In this document: in pieces, positions 42,482 to 50,569 of the stretch
Layout of the letters: every line of letters starts with the position of its first letter
How positions within the stretch are numbered: position 1 is the stretch's first letter
Assembly (NCBI GenBank): GCA_964586675.1
Contig: CAZPHQ010000007.1
Location: forward strand, 1-64,000
Direction: 5' to 3'
Length of the DNA stretch: 64,000 nucleotides
Origin: JADLGH01 sp964586675
GTDB lineage: Bacteria > Desulfobacterota_D > UBA1144 > Nemesobacterales > UBA2774
Translations under genes and position numbers: made by a program
Notes under the pieces: model-generated
Told to the model about the DNA's origin: nothing
Database searches by the model: none
Seen by the model: the letters and a program-made list of their open reading frames with translations, nothing else

Positions 42482-44080
42482 ATGGAAGGTAAGAGTGATT
42501 TAATTAAAATAATGGTCCCTGCGGTCGGCGGCCAGGGCGGAGGCGTGCTTACGGAATGGCTCGTCCAGGCCTTCTTTCTCGAAAATTACGACGTCCAGGG
42601 AATAAGCCTTCCCGGCCTCTCGCAGAGGGGCGGCTCCACCGTCTACTATCTCGAAGCCCATCCCAGGCCCGAATCCCCCGACAAGCAGATAATATTCGCG
42701 CAGTTCCCCGTGCCGGGCGAGGTGGACGTAATAATCTCGCAGGAATTCCTCGAGCTCGGAAGGGCGCTCCAGCTCGGCTACGGCTCCGACAGGACGACCA
42801 TAGTCACCAGCACACACAGAATTTATTCGACCCTCGAAAAGATGCCCATCGGGAGCGGCATCTATTCCGACGAGAACCTCCGGAAGATCGCGACCGCCTT
42901 TTCCTCGAAGCTGATAGAGCTTAACGCGCTCCAGCTCGCCAAGGACAACGGCATGGACGACCTCGCCGTAAACGCGATACTCTTCGGCGCGCTCGCCGCC
43001 TCGGGCCGCCTCCCGCTTTCGAAAGCGTCTTTCATATCTTCCGTCGAGAAGGTGGGGGTGGCGGTCAAGACTAACCTCCGCGGGTTCGACGTCGGCTGGA
43101 GCTTCGTCAGCTCGAGGAAGTACGCCGAGTCGGAAAAGAAAGCGGTGGTGTGGGAGACGTTCGTCAAAGCGAGGGCCGACAGGCTGGAGGAATACGAGAG
43201 AGAGGTCTACCTCGGAAAGGTGTCCCGGATCGAAACCGAATTCCCGTCACAGCTCCGGGAGATAATAGCGGAGTCGCTCTACAGGCTCATCGATTACCAG
43301 GACGAGGGATACGCCGATACGTATATCGACGACGTCAGGGAGATATACAGGCTCGACGAATCCATGAAGGGGAATCTCAAGCTGACAGAGCACTTCGCCC
43401 GGAACCTCGCGCTCCTAATGAGCTATGAGGACGGCATCAGGGTAGCGGAGCTCAAGATAAAGTCCGAAAGGTTCAAGCGTATAAAAGAAGAGATGCGGCT
43501 CCGGGACGACCAGGTCTTCAAGGTAGTCGATTATTTAAAGCCCGACGCCGAGGAGCTCTACGGCCTCCTGCCGAACATCATTATCGCGCCCTTCGTGCGC
43601 ATAATCGAGAGCCCGATATTCAGGAAGATATGGAGGCGGAAAAAGCCGATCACCTTCGCACAGACCCCTACCACGACGTCCTTCTCCGGTTATCTCCGGC
43701 TCTGGATGATGACCAAAATAAAATTCATGAGGCCCCATTCCTACAGGTTCAGAAAGGAGAGGGCGCTCATGCGGAAGTATAGGGAATCGACAATTTACTA
43801 CGCCGGGCTCGACTACAAGCTCGGTAGCCTCGTCGCCAGGAGCGGGTCGATGGTGAAGGGATACGGCAAGGTAAGGCGAAGGACGATAAAGGCCTTTTAC
43901 AGGTTCATAGACAACATCGTCTTTCCGCTCTCAGAGTTCGAAAGGAACAAGAGAAAGAACTACGACATAACCATAGAAGTGGCGGAAGAGGCATTGAAGC
44001 TAATCTCGGGCGAGTCCGTCGAGGGAATCGACAAGGCCGAAAGGCTCGCGCGCGAGATACTCGAGCAGCGCGCCGCCTGA
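42482..44080 (+). CDS. iorB: Indolepyruvate oxidoreductase gamma/beta-type subunit with extra C-terminal domain
   Basis: The start MEGKSDLIKI is preferred, with GAGGGAAG upstream; an ATG 30 bp earlier is possible. The first 210 residues are the pyruvate-ferredoxin oxidoreductase gamma domain: VPAVGGQGGGVLTEWL, GLSQRGGSTVYYLEAH, QEFLELGRALQLG. A long helical DUF6537-like region follows (Arg/Lys-rich, about 220-535) with no recognised cofactor site. It pairs with the alpha subunit 172 bp upstream. The length is well above the 200-residue classic IorB, matching the DUF6537 variant. Confidence 0.8.
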   Translation: MEGKSDLIKIMVPAVGGQGGGVLTEWLVQAFFLENYDVQGISLPGLSQRGGSTVYYLEAHPRPESPDKQIIFAQFPVPGEVDVIISQEFLELGRALQLGYGSDRTTIVTSTHRIYSTLEKMPIGSGIYSDENLRKIATAFSSKLIELNALQLAKDNGMDDLAVNAILFGALAASGRLPLSKASFISSVEKVGVAVKTNLRGFDVGWSFVSSRKYAESEKKAVVWETFVKARADRLEEYEREVYLGKVSRIETEFPSQLREIIAESLYRLIDYQDEGYADTYIDDVREIYRLDESMKGNLKLTEHFARNLALLMSYEDGIRVAELKIKSERFKRIKEEMRLRDDQVFKVVDYLKPDAEELYGLLPNIIIAPFVRIIESPIFRKIWRRKKPITFAQTPTTTSFSGYLRLWMMTKIKFMRPHSYRFRKERALMRKYRESTIYYAGLDYKLGSLVARSGSMVKGYGKVRRRTIKAFYRFIDNIVFPLSEFERNKRKNYDITIEVAEEALKLISGESVEGIDKAERLAREILEQRAA

Positions 44081-44156
44081 AGCCGCGAAATTCCAACGCC
44101 TCCATTCCTGTTTCAGCTTTCAAGTCGGATTATTCGAGGGAATATCAACGCCCTGC

Positions 44157-45281
44157 TCAGGCGTTTTCCTTCATCATTTCGACGAATTCCTCGAAAAGAT
44201 AGGAAGAATCGTGCGGGCCCGGCGAGGCTTCCGGATGGTACTGCACGGAAAACGCCTTGTGCTCTTTATGACGTAGTCCTTCCACAGTATCGTCGTTTAG
44301 ATTTATGTGGGTAATCTCGACATCGCTCCCGAGGCTCTCCGGATCAACGGCGAAGCCGTGATTCTGCGAAGTTATCTCGACCTTCCCGGTTCTCAGGTCC
44401 TTTACAGGCTGGTTCCCGCCCCTGTGCCCGAACTTGAGCTTATAGGTCTTTCCGCCGAGCGCGAGCCCGAGAATCTGGTGCCCGAGGCAGATGCCGAAAA
44501 CAGGCTTCTTGCCTATGAGATTTCTCACGCTCTCGACAGCATAGGCCACCGCAGCAGGGTCCCCCGGTCCGTTCGAAAGAAATATGCCGTCGGGATTCAT
44601 GGCCAGCACCTCATGCGGAGGCGTCCTCGATGGCACGACGGTAACGTCGCACCCGAGGTCAGCGAGCTTTCTGAGTATATTCTGCTTTAGGCCGTAGTCG
44701 TAGGCTGCAACCTTAAAACGCTTCCCCCCGGCTGAAGAGCCTTCACCCTCCGGCCGCCATGCGCCTGTGCCTTCGCTCCAGGTATAAGGGTTTTCACAGC
44801 TCACTTCCGTGACGAGATCGACGCCTACAATCCCTTGAGCGTCGCGCACCCTGCGTAAAAGGCTCTCGGGGTCGGTGTCTATCGTCGACACTGCCGCCTT
44901 CTGCGCGCCCTTAGAGCGTATAAGCTTCGTCAGCGCGCGCGTGTCGACGCCCTCTATGCCGACGACGCCGTACTTCGCCATGTATGAGCCGAGGTCATTC
45001 TCCGAGCGCCAGTTGCTCGGGTCCTTCCAGTATTCTCTGACGACGAGCGCCTTTAAAAAGGGCCTTCTCGATTCGGCGTCCTCGGGGTTTACCCCGTAGT
45101 TGCCGATCTCCGGATAGGTCATCGTCACTATCTGGCCGTTGTAGGAGGGGTCGGTCAGTATCTCCTGATAACCCGTCATCGAGGTATTGAAAACTACCTC
45201 GCCGTGGGCCTCTCCTTCCGCCCCGAATCCTCGCCCCTCGAATACTGTTCCGTCCTCGATCACAAGAATGGCTTTTTTCAT
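44157..45281 (-). CDS. carA: Carbamoyl-phosphate synthase small (glutaminase) subunit
   Basis: The 374-residue subunit has the N-terminal domain (AILVIEDGTVFEGRGFG, FNTSMTGYQEILTDPSY) and a class I glutamine amidotransferase domain with the nucleophile Cys in FGICLGHQ and His/Glu in VQYHPEASPGPHDS. It makes ammonia from glutamine for the large subunit (not in window). There is no Shine-Dalgarno before the ATG, and a TTGACA/TATTTT promoter ends 12 bp upstream, so the mRNA may be nearly leaderless. Confidence 0.96.
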   Translation of the reverse strand: MKKAILVIEDGTVFEGRGFGAEGEAHGEVVFNTSMTGYQEILTDPSYNGQIVTMTYPEIGNYGVNPEDAESRRPFLKALVVREYWKDPSNWRSENDLGSYMAKYGVVGIEGVDTRALTKLIRSKGAQKAAVSTIDTDPESLLRRVRDAQGIVGVDLVTEVSCENPYTWSEGTGAWRPEGEGSSAGGKRFKVAAYDYGLKQNILRKLADLGCDVTVVPSRTPPHEVLAMNPDGIFLSNGPGDPAAVAYAVESVRNLIGKKPVFGICLGHQILGLALGGKTYKLKFGHRGGNQPVKDLRTGKVEITSQNHGFAVDPESLGSDVEITHINLNDDTVEGLRHKEHKAFSVQYHPEASPGPHDSSYLFEEFVEMMKENA

Positions 45282-45292
45282 GGTTCGGTTGG

Positions 45293-45321
45293 AAAATACA
45301 TTTGAAAAACCTGCGTGTCAA
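45293..45321 (-). promoter_or_regulatory. Sigma-70 promoter of carA
   Basis: On the minus strand: TTGACA, 17 bp, TATTTT. Predicted transcription starts about 45286, only about 5 nt before the carA ATG. Confidence 0.65.
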
Positions 45322-45438
45322 ACTTTAACCGCGGAGTCTCCGTGAACTGGCTTTTATTGCTTCATTTTCCTCTGAAGCGGCTTAATATATTTTCGAAGCC
45401 GTGCGTAGTCGGCCTGTTTGTTTGGGGCTGCGCCGTTA

Positions 45439-46527
45439 TCAATGGAAAAATATTGCCATAAGGATTTCCGCAAAAATAAGGGCGATGATTATGATCTCGA
45501 GAGTCTGGCTCTGTACAGTCCTCACCCTGTCGGTAAGAACCTGATAAAGGTTCGCTATAATGTCGAGCTTCCGGGAAATCGCGCTTTGCCACGCCCGGAG
45601 ATAGAGTCTCTCCGCCGCCGCAGCGTGAACGCGGGCGAGATACAGGTCGCCTATCAGCTTGAGTGCGTTGTCCACCCTTTCGGCCAGGAGGAGCGATTCG
45701 AGCCTCAGCTCAGCCAGGTCCTGTATCGCCTTCCGGTTCGGCGTGCGGAGCGGAAGGAGCCAGTCGCTCTGCTTCAGTGATATACCATGATAGTCCCCGA
45801 TTCTCCGGTCGAGCTGGTCGTCTATGTAGCGTGCCTCCATGAGCTCGACGTTCAGAAACTCGAGGACGTAAGCGGTGTCGTTATAGTCGCGGTCATATAC
45901 GAGGGCGGCGTTCCAGTCAACGACTACGAGATCGTTTTCGTAGTAGGATATCCTGTGATTGAGCGCCTCCTCCTGCTGCTGCCGGCTGAGGGGCTCCGTT
46001 TCGAACCTCAGCACCTGCGCTATCGGCGCGGCGTTGTCGGAAAGAAGCCCGGCGGCTGTCATCGGCTGATCGAAGCTCTCGACGACGAATAAATAATAAT
46101 CCTCGACGAGGTGCGAGAGCTCGGGGCGCGTAATGGCCGGCCTGATTTCTTCCATGAACTTCTGAATCCGCTCCCGGGCGCGGGATTCGAGGTTGAGGTC
46201 GTAGAGCGCCCGGCTGATTTGCTTAAGCTCCTCGAACGCGAGGCCTCCGGGAAGGGGCCACTGATAAGAAAGACTCGCGGCGCCGAAATCGAATACCGTG
46301 ACCTGCGCCTGTCCCGCTTCCGATAAACCGAAAACGGATTTAACGTCTCCGAGATGTGCTACCACGGGCGGCTTTGCGAGCTGGAGGAATGCGGGCGTCT
46401 GCTTTTTCAGCGATAATGGCCGCACGGGTGCTGACGAGGGCACGCCGCTCAGCTTATCCAGCGCGACTTCAAACCCGATGTCGAAGGCGAGCAGCGCTAT
46501 AACCCTTCCTTTCTGAATTCTGATCAC
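45439..46527 (-). CDS. RMD1/DUF155 family membrane-anchored protein
   Basis: The 362-residue protein fits the RMD1/DUF155 family: ENDLVVVDWNAALVYD in the middle, the helical linker with ELRLESLLLAERVDN and LARVHAAAAERLYL, and the C-terminal hydrophobic helix (LEIIIIALIFAEILMAIFF) preceded by NLYQVLTDRVRTVQSQ. Family members are widespread, mitochondrial in fungi and of unknown biochemical activity. The single C-terminal helix suggests a tail anchor. It is on the same strand as carA but 157 bp apart. Confidence 0.75.
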   Translation of the reverse strand: MIRIQKGRVIALLAFDIGFEVALDKLSGVPSSAPVRPLSLKKQTPAFLQLAKPPVVAHLGDVKSVFGLSEAGQAQVTVFDFGAASLSYQWPLPGGLAFEELKQISRALYDLNLESRARERIQKFMEEIRPAITRPELSHLVEDYYLFVVESFDQPMTAAGLLSDNAAPIAQVLRFETEPLSRQQQEEALNHRISYYENDLVVVDWNAALVYDRDYNDTAYVLEFLNVELMEARYIDDQLDRRIGDYHGISLKQSDWLLPLRTPNRKAIQDLAELRLESLLLAERVDNALKLIGDLYLARVHAAAAERLYLRAWQSAISRKLDIIANLYQVLTDRVRTVQSQTLEIIIIALIFAEILMAIFFH

Positions 46528-46769
46528 ATGGTTAAGTCTACACCGCCGAAGAGGTTTTCTATAACGCGGCTCCTTAGTCCCCCGGCGGGGCGGGAAAATG
46601 CCGTGTAGAAGCCACGGCTGCGATTTTAAATCAAGCTTTACAAATAGTTAGGGCGAACTCCTGTATTTCGAAGTCTATACCGGCGGCGAACGACGCTGGC
46701 CGGCCGGCACGGCTGGATTAATTTCGCTTGATAAGAATGAGAATTTGCTGTATCACTAGTGGTGAGGAC

Positions 46770-47894
46770 ATGAGCACTGCCGCCACAATACTCCAGCAAA
46801 GAGACAGGGCGCTACGAGATAAGATACTGATAGTCGACGACGAAGACGCTATCAGAAGCCTTTTTGTCGAAGCGCTGAACGAGCTCGGATACGACTGCGA
46901 CGTCGCCAAGAACGGGCTCGAATGTCTCGAGAAATTCTACAGGGTCAGGGACTACGACGTCGTTCTCCTCGACGTCCAGATGCCCGAGCTGAACGGCATC
47001 GAAACCCTGAAGAAGCTGAAATCCTATTCTCCGGACCTTTCCGTCATCATGGTCTCCGCTTCGCGGGAGATCGAAAACGTCCGCGTCGCGCTCAGGGAAG
47101 GCGCGTACGATTACGTCTTCAAGCCCTTTAACGTCATCGACGTCGATGCGGTCATAAGGCGTGCGCTCCAAAGAGCGAACCTCATAAAGGCTAACAAGGA
47201 CTACCAGAAAAACCTCGAAAGGAAAGTCGCGGACCAGACAAGAGAGCTCGTGAAGCTCTATTCCGGGACGCTCGAGGCCATGATACTCGCTCTCGATCTC
47301 AGGGAGCGCGAAACAGGCCATCATTCCTACAGGGTCACGGAATACGCGCTTAACCTCGGAAGGCATCTCAGGCTCGACGAATCGCAGCTTTCCGTGATAG
47401 CCAAGGGGGCTCTCCTTCACGACATAGGCAAGATCGGCGTTCCCGACAATATCCTGCTCAAGCCCGACAGCCTGACAGACGAAGAGTGGGAGCTAATGAA
47501 GCAGCACGCGCATCTCGGCTACGAGCTCCTGAACAAGATCGAGTTCCTCGAAGAATCGTCGCTGATAGTCTATACGCACCACGAGCGCTACGACGGGAAG
47601 GGCTATCCGCAGGGACTCGCCGGCGACGACATTCCGCTCGGGGCGAGAATATTCTCCGTCGTCGACGCCTTCGACGCGATGACTTCGAAGAGGGTTTACA
47701 AGAAAGCGATGCCGTTCGAAGAGGCCGTAGACAGGATAAGAGAATCTTCCGGCACCCAGTTCGATCCGGTAGTGGTCGATACATTCGTCAACGTCCCCGT
47801 CGACGAGTGGAAGAATATCAGAAAGAAGGTTGCAAGCTCGGGCTCTCAGTATTTAAAAGGCCTCATGTTCGAGCTCAGCAAGCACAGGATTTAA
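46770..47894 (+). CDS. Response regulator with HD-GYP phosphodiesterase domain
   Basis: The start MSTAATILQQRD has GGTGAGG upstream. The 374-residue protein has a receiver domain (about 16-140; phospho-acceptor in VVLLDVQMPELNG, Lys in YVFKPFN), a coiled coil (about 140-175) and an HD-GYP domain. HD-GYP ligands are the HDIGK pair in GALLHDIGKIGVPD, QHAHLGYELL and HHERYDGKGYPQGL. It should degrade cyclic di-GMP in response to a kinase. No kinase is adjacent, and the window has no GGDEF protein. Confidence 0.92.
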   Translation: MSTAATILQQRDRALRDKILIVDDEDAIRSLFVEALNELGYDCDVAKNGLECLEKFYRVRDYDVVLLDVQMPELNGIETLKKLKSYSPDLSVIMVSASREIENVRVALREGAYDYVFKPFNVIDVDAVIRRALQRANLIKANKDYQKNLERKVADQTRELVKLYSGTLEAMILALDLRERETGHHSYRVTEYALNLGRHLRLDESQLSVIAKGALLHDIGKIGVPDNILLKPDSLTDEEWELMKQHAHLGYELLNKIEFLEESSLIVYTHHERYDGKGYPQGLAGDDIPLGARIFSVVDAFDAMTSKRVYKKAMPFEEAVDRIRESSGTQFDPVVVDTFVNVPVDEWKNIRKKVASSGSQYLKGLMFELSKHRI

Positions 47895-48010
47895 GCTTGA
47901 TCAGCGGATTCTCTTTCTGTCCCATTCTTCAATTAAATCTTTCTATCTCCTGCAAACTAAACCTGCGTTGAAAGTCTGTCCACATAAACCTCTTTTTGTT
48001 TCAGTGTGAA

Positions 48011-48040
48011 TTGACAATAGGTAATCAACCGTGTGATAAT
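48011..48040 (+). promoter_or_regulatory. Strong sigma-70 promoter of the AT-rich cassette
   Basis: TTGACA, 18 bp, GATAAT, with TGTG just before the -10 box. It is in an AT-rich spacer about 150 bp before the first gene of the cassette, leaving a leader of about 145 nt. Confidence 0.7.
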
Positions 48041-48192
48041 ATTGTATGAAATATTGAATTAAAATTTTAGAATAAACTTGTTCTGATCGATGTCAAAACT
48101 AAAGTTGTGGAATCTTAAACGAAACGAGAACAGCTTCAATAACAAAACAATTAAAAGGTACTTAGGGCTGCAACCAATTGGGGGCATAGCTT

Positions 48193-49185
48193 ATGAAAAG
48201 TTTGGTGATTGATGGCTTGCTAAAACAGGGGCCGGATTCCACCGCTGCACAAATCGCTATGTGGGAGAATATGACGATTTGGAAAACGGCTTATCAAAAG
48301 CTAACTTCACTATATACAGCCCAAGATGAAATAAGCAGAATGATTGAGAAAGAAAGAGCTGTCTTGGTGCGAAGCTTTAGAAGGAAGCCGCTTGCGTTGG
48401 AAGGCATACTCTTGAATTTAATTTGTGAGCACCTTTCTATTGGTGCAAGCAAAGTAAGAAGTATCGGCGACTTGGATGATTTAGGTCAAGAAATCGAAGA
48501 TTGGGTAATCGTATTGCAGAAAAAGGCGTCTAAAGATAATTTTCAGGGGGATAATATACACGATTTGATTCAGTACAATGTGCAAAAGATGTTCGACGAC
48601 TTGTCAGTGAAATTTGAAAAGAAAAACAAGGATGAACAGGAAGAAATTGTTAAAAAGATAATGGAAGTCATTGATGAAATGCCTGATGAACAAAAAGAGA
48701 TACTACGTAAGAAACTTAGCATCGATTCTATAAGTCAAGAAGCTGTTAGTAAGGCAATTTCAACGGGCGCCTTGGGCGTTGCATTTGCAGGTCTTGTGGA
48801 AATAGCCGGATTCTCAGCATTTGTCTTTGCGGTAGAAGCGCTAGCTGCGATCGCCGGAATCGTAGGTTTGACTCTGCCTTTTGCGGCCTATACAACACTA
48901 ACATCAATGATGGCAGCTTTGGCTAATCCATTACTTGTTATCCCAGCTACGATAGGCCTTGGCTATTTCATGACTAAGAGAGGGAACCGTACAATCAGAG
49001 ATAATCTCTTGCCAACCATCGTTACGCAGATAGCAGTATCAGCTACTAAGGAAGGCGATACCTTTAAAAAATCCGAACAGTTATTTAGGCGGTTAAAAAA
49101 ACTAAATTCTAATTCAAGACAAGAAAATTTATACACAAAAACGAAAATATGGCTATCGAATCTTAAGATAGGCGATAACAAGTGA
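48193..49185 (+). CDS. Helical protein with hydrophobic membrane-like core, first gene of AT-rich cassette
   Basis: The 330-residue product is not firmly recognised. Residues 1-190 are charged and helical, with a coiled-coil-like FEKKNKDEQEEIVKKIMEVI and DEMPDEQKEILRKKL. Residues about 192-260 are strongly hydrophobic (GALGVAFAGLVEIAGFSAF through LLVIPATIGLGYF), enough for two or three membrane helices. A basic tail follows. The overall order recalls the YaaW/UPF0174 layout, but I cannot confirm homology. The gene is much more AT-rich than its surroundings and overlaps the nuclease gene by 4 bp (GTGA). A GGGGG stretch precedes the ATG. Confidence 0.6.
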   Translation: MKSLVIDGLLKQGPDSTAAQIAMWENMTIWKTAYQKLTSLYTAQDEISRMIEKERAVLVRSFRRKPLALEGILLNLICEHLSIGASKVRSIGDLDDLGQEIEDWVIVLQKKASKDNFQGDNIHDLIQYNVQKMFDDLSVKFEKKNKDEQEEIVKKIMEVIDEMPDEQKEILRKKLSIDSISQEAVSKAISTGALGVAFAGLVEIAGFSAFVFAVEALAAIAGIVGLTLPFAAYTTLTSMMAALANPLLVIPATIGLGYFMTKRGNRTIRDNLLPTIVTQIAVSATKEGDTFKKSEQLFRRLKKLNSNSRQENLYTKTKIWLSNLKIGDNK

Positions 49186-50507
49186 ACAATATTGGGATTG
49201 TTGAGCGTATCCAAGAATTAACCCAGCAATCATCTAATCCTATCGACATTTTAAATAGTCAAGTTAATCCATCCAAACCTGAAGAGAAATTATTATCCAT
49301 ATTGTCTGCTTCTAAAGACATAAAAACCGATGTTTGTATTGTCGGGCTTACTATTGGTGATTTGATTTATGATACTCTGAGATTGGACCCTAACGTAATC
49401 CAAGCGACGGATTTTGCAAGAGCAGAAGACTTGGGAAATGTGTTCAAATTCTCCGTTTATGCAGACAAGTTAAAAGAGTTACCTGAGTCAACTTTTGAGG
49501 GTCACATAGACAATTTAAAAGGATATGTAGGCGAAAGGTTTGTTGCCCAGCAATTACAATCGGCGGGGATGGAAGTTGAATTCCCGAATGATTCAAACCA
49601 AACGGGATATGACTTGCTGGTTAATGGTGATACTTTTCAAGTAAAATGTGTTGCCGATAAATCATCGATATTGGAACATCTGGATAAGAATCCAGACGTC
49701 CCGGTTTTCGTTAATGAGGAAATCATATCCTCACTCGACGGAGTGCCTAATGTCTATCCCGTAGAAGGTTTCTCTTTACAAACAATAGAAAATTCAACAC
49801 GTGAAGCATTTGGACTCGGTGATGAAGTATTAGATTTTGAGATTCCATTTATAGCTCTGGGCGTAGCAATAGGTAAAAATGCCTATATGATGTGGAATAG
49901 AGAAACCGACTTAAAACACGGTGCAATTAATGTCGCATATGATGTAGTAGGTGGCTGGGTGGGAGGGGAAATCGGAGCTTCCAGTTTAGCGTTTTTTGGA
50001 AGTCTCCTAGCGCCTTATGCTGTTGTCGTTGGAGGTTTGGTGGGTGCTGCTTCTGGCTCTATGTATGGGAGGCGCTTGTTTTCGAAAGCCAAGAGATTTG
50101 TTCATACACGTAAAGAGGAGGAGCTTGCAGAAAAAACACTGAAGGAATTTATAAGTAAATCTTATGATTCCAGCCAAAATTCAAGAGAAATATTTGAGAA
50201 AAAGGTACAAGAATTAATTTTTAACCTTAGCCAAAAAGGGGACTCTATCGGATTTCTTACGAAATATGCTAAGAGAAGAATTACCAGCGAAAGAAATTAT
50301 TTCAAAGATAAGATCCGAACACTTTCTGTTGCCAGAAAAAATCCGAGAGTATTGGCAGCAGAATCGGAAGATATTTTAATTGCTGGTCTAAATAGCATAT
50401 CATTATCCTTAAGGGCGAAAGTACATCCGCATTCAGTTAAAAGAGCGATGGACAATTTGATAGAATCTCTTAAAGTGCTAGAAGAAAAAAGGGAAAAATT
50501 ACTGTAA
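49182..50507 (+). CDS. PD-(D/E)XK nuclease domain fused to glycine-rich membrane segment
   Basis: The 441-residue product starts at GTG inside the stop of the upstream gene. Residues about 105-165 form a restriction-endonuclease-like core: E118 (YVGERFVAQQL), D144 (TGYDLLVNG) and Q153-V-K155 (FQVKC). This is the QxK variant seen in Mrr-type nucleases. Residues about 222-296 are hydrophobic and Gly-rich (GGWVGGEIGASSLAF, GGLVGAASGSMYG), a possible glycine-zipper membrane segment. The last 140 residues are basic and helical. Target DNA and trigger are unknown. The pairing with a membrane-core protein, the AT-rich composition and the isolated position suggest an acquired defence-type or toxin-type unit. 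Confidence 0.65.
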   Translation: MNNIGIVERIQELTQQSSNPIDILNSQVNPSKPEEKLLSILSASKDIKTDVCIVGLTIGDLIYDTLRLDPNVIQATDFARAEDLGNVFKFSVYADKLKELPESTFEGHIDNLKGYVGERFVAQQLQSAGMEVEFPNDSNQTGYDLLVNGDTFQVKCVADKSSILEHLDKNPDVPVFVNEEIISSLDGVPNVYPVEGFSLQTIENSTREAFGLGDEVLDFEIPFIALGVAIGKNAYMMWNRETDLKHGAINVAYDVVGGWVGGEIGASSLAFFGSLLAPYAVVVGGLVGAASGSMYGRRLFSKAKRFVHTRKEEELAEKTLKEFISKSYDSSQNSREIFEKKVQELIFNLSQKGDSIGFLTKYAKRRITSERNYFKDKIRTLSVARKNPRVLAAESEDILIAGLNSISLSLRAKVHPHSVKRAMDNLIESLKVLEEKREKLL

Positions 50508-50544
50508 TTTTCATAAGTTATGGGTTCTGACGGTCTTATGAAAA
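50508..50544. terminator. 10-bp inverted repeat at the end of the AT-rich cassette
   Basis: TTTTCATAAG and CTTATGAAAA are exact complements with a 17-bp loop, starting at the base after the nuclease stop codon. It lies between convergent genes (nuclease and gatB), so it could be a bidirectional terminator. Confidence 0.55.
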
Positions 50545-50569
50545 CCCAGACCGTGCGAATGTTATGTAT

